Source of the DNA: Clostridiales bacterium
GTDB taxonomy: Bacteria; Bacillota; Clostridia; Lachnospirales; Lachnospiraceae
Direction of reading: 5' to 3'
DNA: 64,000 bases
Assembly (NCBI GenBank): GCA_020860715.1
Contig: JAJBTU010000011.1
Location: 1-64,000, forward strand
In this document: in pieces, positions 7,772-16,945 of the stretch
Layout: each line of letters begins with the position of its first letter
Numbering within the stretch: the first letter of the stretch is position 1
Translations under genes and position numbers: made by a program
Notes under the pieces: generated by a model
Told to the model about the DNA's origin: nothing
The model's input: the letters and a program-made list of their open reading frames with translations, nothing else
Database searches by the model: none

Positions 7772-9208
7772 TCACAACGAGTGCGAGATACTGTTCTGAA
7801 TAGTCACTGGCAGCTTACTGGTACATGTATAAAGGATGCCCAGCTGAATCAGACTTCCCAGCAGAAAAACCCTGCCGCCCGAGGCGTACACTGTAGGTGA
7901 AAATCCCATGATAAAGCCGCTGCACAATGAAGCTGCCAGCATAAGGAACAGCATACAAAAGGTTCCGTTTCTCTGAAAGCATTGCACAAATCTCCCATTT
8001 GTGTCAGCATGCTGTATCCGGTCCGTGGACGGCGATTCCGGCCTCAGATCATCCGGAATCAGATCTGTGTTCGGCAAAATGCTGACAGACTTTTGGGAAA
8101 TGTTGTTTCCGAAAACGGAATACAACAGCACCACAACACATCCCAGAACACTGCTGAAAAGGACACATTCCAGAGCAATGTCCATCCAGGTGACAGCAGC
8201 ATTGATTTCCGGCAGCTCTGTATTCTGCAGCAGTCCCGAAAAAGGCAGCCGAAAATCGATTTCAAATTTATTAAATACCGTCCCGCAAAAACCACTCACA
8301 AATGTGATCAGCCAGGAATACGCGCCTGTCAGACAGAGGAAAACGGATTTTCTTTCAATCAGCGTCAGCGCAAAAAGAGCAGACAGAATCAGCAGAAAAT
8401 ACAGGTTTCCTGACTCACAGGTAATGTAAAAAGAGCAGGTGCGCAAAAATCCGGTCAGTATCTTTTCACCAATCGTGTAGGATGCAAATTCCGGAAACCA
8501 GGTCTGTGTCTCCGCTGCGCTTCTGGCCGCGTTTCCGGGACAGGTGAGTGTGAAAACAAGTACGCCAAACGTTATCAGGCACAACATATACCCGAAAAGG
8601 GGCATTTTTTGCCGCTGAATACGCCTGCCGATGGCATATAAAAGAAAAAGGACAAACAGGACGGCCGCCGTCTGCTCCTGAAAACTGCCCAGAAAGCAGC
8701 CGATCGCGCAGACCGGATATTCGTAGGAACAAATCCTTTTCCCCGTTTCCCATTTTCGCAGTAAAATCAGCGGCAGAAATCCGAGCGTGACCGGCCACAG
8801 GTAATTCATTGTCGTAGTGATCCACCCCGCGCCGTTATGCATCTGAACCGGAAGGAGAAAAAGAAAAACTGCGAAGAAAAGCTGCGCCTTTGGCTGGGTT
8901 TCCTCATCCTCTCCCCATATCGCGGCAAGTTCATACACAAGCAACATGAAAAAACAGATATTCAGCCCTTTCCAAATCCATGACGGCCATCTTGTCAGAT
9001 ACACCAGAAGCGCTTCCGTCGGCAGTCTGGATGTCCAGGTCATATATCTGACCCGCAGATACGAAAGCAGATCATAGCGATCCAGTACCGCGGCAAACCA
9101 GGCATCATCATTTGTACCCGTCACAATCCGGCTGTGTACAACAATCAGGATCAGAAAATAAAGAGCGACAGCGCCCCAATACATCCTGTTTTTATTCTCT
9201 TTTTTCAC
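7772..9208 (-). CDS. polytopic membrane protein, DUF6056-like
   Basis: A membrane protein of about 478 residues with roughly ten or more hydrophobic segments. Motifs include NGAGWITTTMNYLWP, GSFQEQTAA and CPGNAAR, which I associate with DUF6056-type proteins and, more loosely, with integral-membrane glycosyltransferases. A long hydrophilic loop (about residues 375-415) precedes the last two helices. I choose the GTG at 9208, preceded by AGGAGAG, over earlier codons without a ribosome site. No polysaccharide genes are adjacent, so the role (surface glycan assembly?) is a guess. Confidence 0.6.
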   Translation of the reverse strand: MKKENKNRMYWGAVALYFLILIVVHSRIVTGTNDDAWFAAVLDRYDLLSYLRVRYMTWTSRLPTEALLVYLTRWPSWIWKGLNICFFMLLVYELAAIWGEDEETQPKAQLFFAVFLFLLPVQMHNGAGWITTTMNYLWPVTLGFLPLILLRKWETGKRICSYEYPVCAIGCFLGSFQEQTAAVLFVLFLLYAIGRRIQRQKMPLFGYMLCLITFGVLVFTLTCPGNAARSAAETQTWFPEFASYTIGEKILTGFLRTCSFYITCESGNLYFLLILSALFALTLIERKSVFLCLTGAYSWLITFVSGFCGTVFNKFEIDFRLPFSGLLQNTELPEINAAVTWMDIALECVLFSSVLGCVVVLLYSVFGNNISQKSVSILPNTDLIPDDLRPESPSTDRIQHADTNGRFVQCFQRNGTFCMLFLMLAASLCSGFIMGFSPTVYASGGRVFLLGSLIQLGILYTCTSKLPVTIQNSISHSL

Positions 9209-9537
9209 AACTCTCTCCTGTTTCCATTCCCCGTTACCAGAATGAAGCAAGCGCCCCACACCTGCATTCCGGTACCCACACAAGGTGTTACAAAACGTGT
9301 TCTGACACAGCCCGACAGCAGGTGTCAGGCTCGCCGTAAACAGTTACCACAAAATTTTACTGCTGCAATGGTATCATGTTCTTCCCTTTCCCGCAACCGG
9401 TTTTTGGTTTTAATAAAAACAGGCGGACTCTCAGTTGGCAACACTCACCATCTGAACCTCCGCCCTGTTTTCCTGTCTGCTATACTGTTCAACTTTTATG
9501 TTTTGCTTTTCGTCTGCCTTTCGGTCTTCCTGCCGCC
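9209..9537. other. intergenic region between the DUF3798 operon and the membrane protein
   Basis: No gene is visible in this gap. It holds the terminator of the upstream operon (9412-9471) and a CTGACAC/GTGTCAG hairpin (9302-9328) that would lie in the leader of the membrane-protein gene. A GTAACTG half-site near 9345 resembles one arm of the dispersed 27-nt palindrome. Confidence 0.5.
9412..9471 (-). terminator. terminator of the riboswitch-controlled operon
   Basis: On the minus strand AAAACAGGGCGGA pairs with TCCGCCTGTTTTT across a 30-base loop and continues into a T-rich run. It closes the operon that ends with the DUF3798 gene. Confidence 0.7.
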
Positions 9538-10770
9538 TTATTTCTCCGCAAACTCCTGAAACGCCGCATAATCCGCATCCGCATTGTAAAGCTTCAGCAC
9601 CTGCATCATGTCGGTCGCGCTGTAAGTGTTTTCATAGGTACTGATGGACTGCGCATACAGCTCGTTGAATTCTTCGGTATCCGCCGCGTACCAGTAGGTC
9701 TGATACAGGCGGAACGCATATCCGTCCTCATCGCGAAAATCATCCGCGTACCCGGCGTAAGCGTTGCACATCGCGACAAACGACGGACCGACGATTGCGC
9801 CGTATTTTCCGACCAGGCAGTTCAGCCTTGAGTCGCCGTTTGCGTCTGTCTCGTTGAAAAAGGCGTAATTCTGGTCTGTGAAGCAATCGACCATGCCGAC
9901 CTTGATGTCATAGCCGTACTCCGCTTCCGCATTGCAGATGTTGGTGATCGCGTTGGCGATGGTCATGGCCGAGATCACCATGGTATATTCACCGCCGGTC
10001 ACGGCTTCGCCCACTTCACTGCCATCCACCAGATAGCCTGGGAAAATAGTAATGCCAACGTCTGTGCCGGTCTCGATTTCCGTCGTTTCGGTGATTGTGG
10101 CAAGCTCCTCAATGGACTGGTCGTAGGTCAGTCCGTAAATATCCTGCAGCTTTGTCAGGATGCCGATGGTCCTTAAGCGATGCATTTCATTGCCGAGACC
10201 GCTGCCGCCGGTCACGACCAGATAGCTCGCGCTGTTGCTCTCATCAAGTGCCGCAAGGTCTTCCGCGAGCGTTTCGCCTGCCGTCTGCTCATCCTCCGTG
10301 GTCGGACCGATGGTTCCGAGAAAATACGGATTGTCCTTTACGTTTTCATATACTTCATCGGAAATCGTACCGGATCCGAGCACGTAATACATCCCGTACT
10401 CCTCACACACCGGAAGCACATCCTCTATATAGGTCGAAAGGAAAGAGATGATGCCTTTTACACCTGCTTCGTGCAGTTCTTCCACAAACGCAATCTCATC
10501 CTCGGCCGTGTCAATCCGCTCCGCATTATAATAGAAGGTCGTGTTAAACGCGGTGCCAAGGTAATCTTCAAAATAATCCCGGAAAGCGATTGCCTCCCAG
10601 TCCTCCGGATCATAGACGGACACGCCAATGGTGTAGCCCGCGGCCAGCTCCTCCGCTGCGGACAGGGTTTCCTCCGCTGCCAAAGCCCTGCTTCCTTCCG
10701 CCGGCACTCCGGCAAACGTACTTATGCCAAACAGCAGTCCAAGCAAAAATATCGCAGCTGATCTTCTCAT
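9538..10770 (-). CDS. secreted DUF3798 protein (periplasmic-binding-protein-like)
   Basis: A 410-residue exported protein with a signal peptide (MRRSAAIFLLGLLFGISTFA, likely cut after RALA). The mature part (YTIGVSVYDPEDWEA, GVKGIISFLSTY, YYVLGSGTISDEVY, YLVVTGGSGLGNEMHR, YTMVISAMTIANAI) has the alternating strand/helix pattern of type I periplasmic binding proteins and matches what I know of DUF3798. There is no lipobox cysteine, so anchoring is unclear. It is the last gene of the cobalamin-riboswitch operon, behind a complete Opp/Dpp-type ABC importer that already has its own binding protein. I infer a second ligand-capture or sensing subunit; the ligand is unknown. Start 10770 has AAAGGA six bases upstream. 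Confidence 0.75.
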   Translation of the reverse strand: MRRSAAIFLLGLLFGISTFAGVPAEGSRALAAEETLSAAEELAAGYTIGVSVYDPEDWEAIAFRDYFEDYLGTAFNTTFYYNAERIDTAEDEIAFVEELHEAGVKGIISFLSTYIEDVLPVCEEYGMYYVLGSGTISDEVYENVKDNPYFLGTIGPTTEDEQTAGETLAEDLAALDESNSASYLVVTGGSGLGNEMHRLRTIGILTKLQDIYGLTYDQSIEELATITETTEIETGTDVGITIFPGYLVDGSEVGEAVTGGEYTMVISAMTIANAITNICNAEAEYGYDIKVGMVDCFTDQNYAFFNETDANGDSRLNCLVGKYGAIVGPSFVAMCNAYAGYADDFRDEDGYAFRLYQTYWYAADTEEFNELYAQSISTYENTYSATDMMQVLKLYNADADYAAFQEFAEK

Positions 10771-10793
10771 GTCGAATCCTTTCTCGTAATAAT

Positions 10794-10820
10794 GTAACTG
10801 TTCCGTACCTTCGCAGTTAC
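10794..10820. repeat. 27-nt dispersed palindrome, copy 1
   Basis: GTAACTG and CAGTTAC arms flank a 13-base spacer (TTCCGTACCTTCG). It lies between the second ATPase gene and the DUF3798 gene. Copies of identical length are at 30253, 35478 and 55379. Confidence 0.8.
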
Positions 10821-10908
10821 AGGCAATATCCCTTGCGAAGCATGGGATGCCACCCGGCGAGGGCATATCCCGCAATTTATAGCAGTTTCTTAATCACACT
10901 TCATAATC

Positions 10909-11943
10909 TCAAAACAGATGGCACGCCACCTCATGCCCTTTTCCGATTGTTTTCAGCGACGGCTTTTCTTTTTTACAGATTTCCATGCACCGGTCGCAGC
11001 GGTTCTGAAACGGGCATCCGGGAGGCGCATCGACCGGGCTGGGAGCTTCACTCTCGATGCTCTCGATCTTTTTGGTAAAATCCATCTTTGTAGAAAAGAT
11101 CGCGCCTAGCATGGCCTGTGTATACGGGTGCTGCGCGTTGGTCGCCACCTCGCTGCCTGAAAGCACCTCCACGATATTTCCGAGGTACATCACTGCCAGC
11201 TGATGCGCAAAGGACTGCACCAGCGCCATATCGTGGCAGATGAACACGAAGGAAATTCCTTTTTCTTTCTGCAGCTTTACCAGCAGCTCAATGATGCGGT
11301 CCTGTACGGAAACATCCAGCGCCGATGTTGCCTCGTCGCAGACGATGATCTCCGGCTCCAGGGCAAGCGCCCGCGCAATGCCGACTCTCTGCCGCTGCCC
11401 GCCGCTCATGTTGTGCGGATAACGGTAAATGAAATCCTCCGGAAGTTCGACCATGCGAAGCAGCTCCTTCGCTTTTGCCTCGCGCTCCGAGCGTTTGATC
11501 AGCTTAAAGTTCATCAGCGGCTCGGTGACTATGTCGATAATTTTCATCTTAGGGCTGAACGCGGCAGCCGGATCCTGAAACACCATCTGGATCTTTTTCC
11601 GGCTCTGACGCAGTTCCTCGCCTTTCAGTTTTGTGATGTCTTTTCCGTCAAAGAGAATCTGTCCCTCTGTCGGCTGAAACATCTGGACGATCATTTTTAC
11701 AAAGGTCGATTTGCCGCAGCCGCTCTCCCCGACGATGCCGAGCGTCCTCCCGCGGTAAACGGTCAGGTTGATGTCGTTGCAGGCTTTGAGGGTTCGTCCG
11801 CCGGAAGCGGGAAACTGCTTTGTAACATGGCAGGCCGTCAGGATTGCCTCGTGTCCGGTCTCTTTTTCCGACATATAATCTGCTCCCGCGCTGCCATCCG
11901 GCATCGGATTCACTGCCGCATTCTCATTTTTTTCAGGAGACAT
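10909..11943 (-). CDS. Opp/Dpp/Nik-type ABC transporter ATPase (OppF-like)
   Basis: Second nucleotide-binding subunit of the family-5 importer, 344 residues. Walker A GESGCGKST, Q-loop VFQDP, signature MSGGQRQRVGIARAL, Walker B IIVCDEATSALD and the H-loop VFICHDM are intact. The C-terminal oligopeptide/dipeptide-transporter extension carries the PGCPFQNRCDRCMEICKKEKP cysteine cluster, which in this family can bind an iron-sulfur cluster. An unusual hydrophilic N-terminal 30 residues precedes the domain. The start (GGAGGG eight bases upstream) overlaps the end of the preceding ATPase gene by 11 bases, so the two are translationally coupled. Confidence 0.93.
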   Translation of the reverse strand: MSPEKNENAAVNPMPDGSAGADYMSEKETGHEAILTACHVTKQFPASGGRTLKACNDINLTVYRGRTLGIVGESGCGKSTFVKMIVQMFQPTEGQILFDGKDITKLKGEELRQSRKKIQMVFQDPAAAFSPKMKIIDIVTEPLMNFKLIKRSEREAKAKELLRMVELPEDFIYRYPHNMSGGQRQRVGIARALALEPEIIVCDEATSALDVSVQDRIIELLVKLQKEKGISFVFICHDMALVQSFAHQLAVMYLGNIVEVLSGSEVATNAQHPYTQAMLGAIFSTKMDFTKKIESIESEAPSPVDAPPGCPFQNRCDRCMEICKKEKPSLKTIGKGHEVACHLF

Positions 11944-12730
11944 AACGTTTTCCCTCCATTTCCGGCACAGCGGCCAGCAGATTCTTTGTATAATCGTTCG
12001 TCGGATGCTTCATCACATCATCTCGTGTCCCGCGGTCTACGACCTTGCCGTACTGCATAACGACCAGTTGATCCGCCATATAGGCCGCCACGCCGATGTT
12101 ATGCGTGACAATGATGACCGAAGTGCCGAACTGGTCGCGCAGCTCCATGATCTGCCGCACGATCTGCGCCTGCGTCGTTACGTCCAGCGCACTCGTGGGC
12201 TCGTCCGCCAGAAGCAGCTTCGGGGAAAAGGTCATCGCCATGGCAATGCCGACCCTCTGCCGCATTCCGCCGGAGAGCTGGAACGGATAGCTGTTCATGA
12301 TATTCCGGCCGTCCGGCAAACGCATCCGCTCCAGCATTTCTACGCCTTTATCAAAGGCGTCCTTTTTCGATATCTTCTCGTGGGTGCGTATGTATTCCAC
12401 ATACTGCGCCCCGATCTTGCGGATCGGATTGATCATGGCTCCGGAGTCCTGAAAGATCATGGAGACCTTTGACCCTCTTAAGTCGCGCCACTCGTTTTTG
12501 GAAAGTTTCAAAAGGGAGCGTCCTTCAAACAGGATATCTCCATCGGTCACCTGTCCGCCGCCGGGAAGCAGCCCCAGCACGGCACGGATCACGGTCGTCT
12601 TGCCGCTTCCGCTCTCCCCGACGACACTGACCACCTCGCCCTCTTTCATATCGAGATTGAAATGTTCGATCGTCGGTTTGGGATTTTTCCCGTATTTCAC
12701 AGATATATCCTGTATGTTCAGCAAATCCAT
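11933..12730 (-). CDS. Opp/Dpp/Nik-type ABC transporter ATPase (DppD/NikD-like)
   Basis: First nucleotide-binding subunit of the importer, 265 residues. It has Walker A GESGSGKTT, Q-loop IFQDSGAMINP, signature LSGGMRQRVGIAMAM, Walker B LLLADEPTSALD and the H-loop VTHN. It lacks the long cysteine-bearing C-terminal extension of OppD proteins and in length is closer to NikD. The ATG at 12730 has AGGAGG seven bases upstream. The gene is separated from the binding-protein gene by a duplicated hairpin (12751-12879), which may tune its expression relative to the binding protein. Confidence 0.92.
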   Translation of the reverse strand: MDLLNIQDISVKYGKNPKPTIEHFNLDMKEGEVVSVVGESGSGKTTVIRAVLGLLPGGGQVTDGDILFEGRSLLKLSKNEWRDLRGSKVSMIFQDSGAMINPIRKIGAQYVEYIRTHEKISKKDAFDKGVEMLERMRLPDGRNIMNSYPFQLSGGMRQRVGIAMAMTFSPKLLLADEPTSALDVTTQAQIVRQIMELRDQFGTSVIIVTHNIGVAAYMADQLVVMQYGKVVDRGTRDDVMKHPTNDYTKNLLAAVPEMEGKRYVS

Positions 12731-12750
12731 AACCAATCCTCCTGATATAT

Positions 12751-12879
12751 GTCCTCAATCTGCGTAAGCAGGTTGAGGACGCAGACCGCGCCATCGTGCG
12801 AAGCGCGATATATAATGCGCGGTTCACCTTAGTATTGTCCCGATTTGCGTCAGCTAATCGAGGACGCAGACCGCGCCAT
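12751..12879 (-). repeat. duplicated hairpin between binding-protein and ATPase genes
   Basis: Two units (12751-12794 and 12837-12879) share a 20-base direct repeat, GAGGACGCAGACCGCGCCAT, at 12775-12794 and 12860-12879. Each unit also folds: GTCCTCAA/TTGAGGAC in the first, and CGATT/AATCG flanked by GTCC/GGAC in the second. They probably protect or attenuate the mRNA after the abundant binding-protein message. Confidence 0.7.
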
Positions 12880-12885
12880 ATTTTT

Positions 12886-14514
12886 TTACTCCGCTGGCTT
12901 GATGTCTGTGCTCAGCCAGTAGTAGTCAAATGTCGAAATCTCCGCTCCGGTCACCTTGGACGCGTTGCTGATCATCGTCGAATTGTAATAGCCGTGCAGC
13001 AGAACCGCGCAGTCATTGACCAGCACCTGCTCCATCTCGACCACCAGTTCATTTCTCTCATCGGTATCAAGAGATGCAATAAACTGCTCATACAGCGCGT
13101 CAAATTCATCACTGTCATAATTGCAGTAGTTGGTACCGTTCTGGTTGTCCTCACCATAGAAGTTTGATCCGTCCTCACCGCCGTACCAGTTCAGCAGGAA
13201 TGCAGTCGGGTCTCCGGTGCCTACGGTAATCCAGTTCGAATCACAGAGATCATACTCACCGGCCTGCATCAGGTTCCACTCGGTTTCACTGTCGGTGCTG
13301 TTCACACTCACACCGATGCCGATCGCGGAAAGAGAAACCTGGACTGCCTGCGCGAAATCAGACAGACAGCGATTGTTGTAGGTAACATAATTCAGGTTGA
13401 TGTTTTCGCCGTCCAGCTCGCGGATCCCGTCGCCGTCCGTATCCACAATACCGGCCTCATCCAGCAGTGTGGTCGCCGCGTCGATATCATATGCATACGG
13501 ATTATCCAGATTCTCATCCTCATAAATCAGGGACGAAGGCAGGATACCGACGCCGGCGGTATACATGCCGCCCACCGTGACGCTGCACATCGTCTCACTG
13601 TCAATCGCCATACGGACTGCCTGACGCAGCGTATCATTTCCAAGCACGCCGGCCATATTGATGTAAGCAAATCCGCTTCTCACACCGGAAGCCTGGGATA
13701 CATAATAAGCATCGTTGGCTTCCAGAGTCGCCAGATCACTGGACGTCGTCACATTCTCCGTCAGATCCACCAGCCCGCTCATCAGAGACATTGCTTTGGT
13801 CGTATCGTCTTCAATGAATGTAAAATTCACTGTCCCGTAAGGAACCTCACCGTTCCAGTAGTTCTCATTTGCAACCAGAGTACCGCTCTTCGTTGTTGTG
13901 TCAAACGAGGACAGCGCATAGGGACCGGTCGCGATCACAGTCGTCGCGTATCCGCCCTCATGCTCCGCATCGGTCGTGTCGCCATAAACATCTATGATCG
14001 AGTAGTACGGGAAACACAGAGCAGCGGTCAGATCCGCCATCGCCGTATTCAACACGATTGTCACGGTATTCGCGTCCGTGTCGGCCTCAATGCTTGCCAT
14101 GTCAATGTAGCCGGCCGGGGTGGAAGTGAGATCGTCGCTGTTCGCACATACATAGTAAAGACGATTCAAAGAATCCGCGACTGCCTGCGCGTCGCAGGCA
14201 TCTCCGTTTGAGAACAATACGCCGTCGCGGATGTGGAAGGTCCAGGTCAGCTTATCGTCGGACGCCTCGTAGGTATCGCAGAGCATGGGTTCTACGCTCA
14301 TGTCATTGTTGAATTTGAACAAGCATTCCGTGACACCCATACGGACGCCCTGCCATGCGGCATTCTGATATCCGGCCGGGTCAAACGAGGTCGCATATAC
14401 ATAGCATCCAAAATTCAGCACATCATCCGACGCCGCCTGTGAGACGACCGGGGAGGCGCTTACCACCATTGCGGCCGCCAGCGTGGCAGCCAGTACTTTT
14501 TTCAGCTTTTTCAT
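12886..14514 (-). CDS. family-5 extracellular solute-binding protein
   Basis: Ligand-binding subunit of the importer, 542 residues, in the OppA/DppA/NikA class. A signal peptide (MKKLKKVLAATLAAAMVVSA, cut near SQAAS) has no lipobox cysteine. Class motifs include the N-terminal LNFGCYVYATSFDP, MGVTECLFKFN, YEASDDKLTWTFHIRDGVLFSNG, ATGPYALSSFD and RQAVRMAIDSETM. Ligand identity cannot be deduced: peptides, nickel or cobalt chelates, or corrinoids are all possible for this fold, and the riboswitch upstream argues for a cobalt or corrinoid link. The start at 14514 has GGAGGAAAT upstream. It is placed in the middle of the operon, after the two permease genes. Confidence 0.9.
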   Translation of the reverse strand: MKKLKKVLAATLAAAMVVSASPVVSQAASDDVLNFGCYVYATSFDPAGYQNAAWQGVRMGVTECLFKFNNDMSVEPMLCDTYEASDDKLTWTFHIRDGVLFSNGDACDAQAVADSLNRLYYVCANSDDLTSTPAGYIDMASIEADTDANTVTIVLNTAMADLTAALCFPYYSIIDVYGDTTDAEHEGGYATTVIATGPYALSSFDTTTKSGTLVANENYWNGEVPYGTVNFTFIEDDTTKAMSLMSGLVDLTENVTTSSDLATLEANDAYYVSQASGVRSGFAYINMAGVLGNDTLRQAVRMAIDSETMCSVTVGGMYTAGVGILPSSLIYEDENLDNPYAYDIDAATTLLDEAGIVDTDGDGIRELDGENINLNYVTYNNRCLSDFAQAVQVSLSAIGIGVSVNSTDSETEWNLMQAGEYDLCDSNWITVGTGDPTAFLLNWYGGEDGSNFYGEDNQNGTNYCNYDSDEFDALYEQFIASLDTDERNELVVEMEQVLVNDCAVLLHGYYNSTMISNASKVTGAEISTFDYYWLSTDIKPAE

Positions 14515-14545
14515 TTGCTTATTTCCTCCATAAAAGAAAATTGAT

Positions 14546-15373
14546 TTATTCATCTCTGGGATCCAGGACGTCCCGCAGACTGTCTCCTAAGAGGTTGAAT
14601 ACCACAACAGTTACCAGAATCGCGAGACCCGGATACAGCATCATCCAGGGTGCCGCCATCATATAGCTCCGACCCTCACTCAGCATCAGACCCCATTCCG
14701 CCATCGGCGCCTGCGCGCCAAAGCCGAGGAAGGACAGTCCCGCCAGTTCCAGCATCATGCTTCCAATGTCGGTAAACGCAGTCACCAGCAGCGTCGGCAT
14801 GACGTTCGGAAACAGGTAAACACTTAAGATATGCGGCGTGGTCGAGCCGGTCACCCGTGCAGCCGCAATGTAATCACAGTTCTTAATCTTTAGAACCAGT
14901 GAGCGCGCCAGTCTGGCATATTTTGTCCAGCTCACAGCAGTAATTGCGATCACCGCGTTGGTAATGCTGGCTCCCAGAATACCGGCGATAGCGATGGCCA
15001 GCACCATGCCCGGAAAGGAGATCATCATATCCGCGATGCGCATGATCACCGCGTCCACCCAGCCGCCGAAATATCCCGCCAGAATACCCAGCACCGATCC
15101 GACTACAAAAATGCACGCCACCAGGATCAGCGCCGAAGACAGTGAAATGCGGCTTCCGAAAATCACTCTGGAAAAGAGATCCCGACCCAGCTTGTCCGTG
15201 CCGAACCAGTGTGTGGAACTCGGCGCCTGCAGTGCGTCGGTCAGCACAGCCTCATAGGGATCGTAAGGAGCAATATAGTCCGCGAATATCGCGACCAGCG
15301 CGAGCATGGCTGCCAGAATGGCAAACACCGTAAACGCCTTATGTTTTTTGATAAAGCTTATTATCTTCTGCAT
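14546..15373 (-). CDS. Opp/Dpp/Nik-type ABC permease (DppC/NikC-like)
   Basis: Inner-membrane permease of 275 residues with about six membrane helices. The N-terminal DPYEA...[21 protein letters not shown] motif is the hallmark of DppC/NikC proteins, and the coupling (EAA) loop is seen at [24 protein letters not shown]. The ending [12 protein letters not shown] is typical. It lies 15 bases after the DppB-like gene and 31 bases before the binding-protein gene, clearly in one operon. Confidence 0.93.
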   Translation of the reverse strand: MQKIISFIKKHKAFTVFAILAAMLALVAIFADYIAPYDPYEAVLTDALQAPSSTHWFGTDKLGRDLFSRVIFGSRISLSSALILVACIFVVGSVLGILAGYFGGWVDAVIMRIADMMISFPGMVLAIAIAGILGASITNAVIAITAVSWTKYARLARSLVLKIKNCDYIAAARVTGSTTPHILSVYLFPNVMPTLLVTAFTDIGSMMLELAGLSFLGFGAQAPMAEWGLMLSEGRSYMMAAPWMMLYPGLAILVTVVVFNLLGDSLRDVLDPRDE

Positions 15374-15388
15374 ACTCTGCCCCTTTCC

Positions 15389-16423
15389 TCAGCCTTTCAG
15401 TGAACCCGACGTACCGGATGCCGCGGCCGCCTGATTTGCGCCCGCCTTTGTCTGGCGCGTCTCTTTTTTTGAAGAACGGGGCGCAGCCATGTTGCTTCTC
15501 ATGCGCGGATCAACCAGATTGTATGAAAGGTCAACCACCAGATTGACGACCATGTAGATCAGCGCGATCCAAAGCACATAGCCCTGTATCAGCGGATAAT
15601 CCATGGAAGAGATCGCCGACACCGCCAGACTGCCAAGTCCCGGATAGGAGAAGATCACTTCCACCACCGCTGTGCCGCCGAGCAGGGAACCGAGGGACAG
15701 TCCCAGCATCGTGATCAGCGGAAGCAGGGAATTCGGAAACACATGCATCCACAGGATTTTGCTTTCTTTAATTCCGCGGGCACGCGCCCCGGTCACATAA
15801 TCCTGATTCAGCTCCTCCAGAACCGCCGTTCGCACCTGCCTCGCATATTTCGACGACATCGGAAACGCCAGCGTCAGCGCCGGAAGGATCATCGGTTTGA
15901 TTCCCGTGCCGATGGAAATGACCGGCAGCCAGCCGAGCACCATTCCTATGTAGTAGGCCAGCAGCAGGCCAACCCAGAAGTTCGGCATAGACACGCCAAG
16001 AAACGTGTAGCCGCGGACGATGTAGTCAAAAATGCTTCCTTTATACACCGCCGAGATCATGCCGAGCGGGACCGCGATCACCAGCATCATCACCAGAGAG
16101 AGCAGCGCCAGCTTCAGCGTCGGCAAAAGCCTGGACGACAGAAGCGTCAGCACCGGCGTTTTCAGCGAGTAGGACGTGCCAAAATCTCCATGCAGGCATC
16201 CGGTCAGCCAGTTCCAGTACTGCACCAGAAGCGGATCGTTCAGCCCCATCTCCTCTCTGGTCGCCTCCAGTACCGCCTCACTTGGTATCGTACCGTTGAC
16301 CGCGTACATCGAGCGCACCGGGTCTCCGGGAGCCAGATACGTCAGCGCAAATGTCAGAAAACTGATTCCCACAAGCACAATCACAATCTGCAGGAGTCGT
16401 CCGCCGAGCTGCTTTTTACTCAT
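15389..16423 (-). CDS. Opp/Dpp/Nik-type ABC permease (DppB/NikB-like)
   Basis: First gene of the riboswitch-controlled operon; 344 residues, six predicted membrane helices. DppB/NikB motifs: the N-terminal helix with FLTFALTYLAPGDPV, the GLNDPLLVQYWNWL and GDFGTSYSLKTPV periplasmic segment, the coupling loop DYVTGARARGIKESKILWMHVFPN, and EVIFSYPGLGSLAVSAI. A hydrophilic 35-residue tail (SKKETRQTKAGANQAAAASG) extends past the usual end LVDPRMR and is atypical. Its leader contains a cobalamin riboswitch and two terminator-like hairpins. Confidence 0.93.
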   Translation of the reverse strand: MSKKQLGGRLLQIVIVLVGISFLTFALTYLAPGDPVRSMYAVNGTIPSEAVLEATREEMGLNDPLLVQYWNWLTGCLHGDFGTSYSLKTPVLTLLSSRLLPTLKLALLSLVMMLVIAVPLGMISAVYKGSIFDYIVRGYTFLGVSMPNFWVGLLLAYYIGMVLGWLPVISIGTGIKPMILPALTLAFPMSSKYARQVRTAVLEELNQDYVTGARARGIKESKILWMHVFPNSLLPLITMLGLSLGSLLGGTAVVEVIFSYPGLGSLAVSAISSMDYPLIQGYVLWIALIYMVVNLVVDLSYNLVDPRMRSNMAAPRSSKKETRQTKAGANQAAAASGTSGSLKG

Positions 16424-16531
16424 CGCTTTTCCCTCTTTTCACTGTTAATCGGTCAGGCAGTCTTGTCTCCTGCCCGCCCGCGTGGGCTGCGTTCGGCTTT
16501 AGCCGAAAAATGCCTCTTGCAGCCCTGCGCA

Positions 16532-16566
16532 TAAAAACAAGAAACGCGCCCCGTTTCAGGACGCGT
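16532..16566 (-). terminator. terminator-like hairpin, distal, in riboswitch leader
   Basis: On the minus strand ACGCGTCC pairs with GGGGCGCGT around TGAAAC and is followed by TTCTTGTTTTT. It lies about 110 bases before the first gene and could be a second attenuator. Confidence 0.5.
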
Positions 16567-16626
16567 CTTAAGACTCTTATATCTGCAGCATGCGGCCATC
16601 GATCCCGCACTATCAATCGGAAAATG

Positions 16627-16650
16627 AAAAAAGCGCCCGGCACGGGACGC
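16627..16650 (-). terminator. terminator in the riboswitch expression platform
   Basis: On the minus strand GCGTCCCG pairs with CGGGCGC (one bulge) around TGC and runs directly into TTTTTT. It lies about 90 bases after the riboswitch 3' box and is the likely ligand-controlled intrinsic terminator. Confidence 0.65.
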
Positions 16651-16734
16651 ACTTTCACTCCTGTTTTTGCACGCAAAAATAAGATGTATAAAAGCTTTTC
16701 CTATCCACCGTAAGAAGAAACCAATCCTCGGACG

Positions 16735-16945
16735 CAAGCAGTTCTCCTGACTTAAGATCAACGCCTTCTGTCGCCTTCCCACCAGACAAACGCCTCGCAG
16801 TGACATACCGCACAGCACCTTTGGTTCTTTATTGTCAAACAAAAATGCCGCATTTTTAACAGAAGACTCCCTATCACAGTGACGGGATCGTACCGGACTC
16901 TCACCGGTTTCTCTTTTAATCCCCGATTAGGGGGAACATGCATCC
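16735..16945 (-). ncRNA. cobalamin riboswitch
   Basis: The minus strand carries the conserved blocks of adenosylcobalamin riboswitches in order: AAACCGGTGAGAGTCCGG, GATCCCGTCACTGTGA, GTCACTGCGAGG, GGTGGGAAGGCGACAG and the 3' B12 box AAGTCAGGAGAACTGC (16738-16753). The size is normal. It is followed by terminator-like hairpins and then the DppB-like gene, so corrinoid binding should switch the six-gene ABC operon off by transcription termination. Recognition is by sequence blocks only, not by a covariance search. Confidence 0.93.

Noticed and set aside
10909-14514. Assignment of the riboswitch operon as a nickel (NikABCDE) or dipeptide importer
   Set aside because: Subunit sequences do not separate Opp, Dpp and Nik by eye; the riboswitch points elsewhere, so no specific gene symbols were given.
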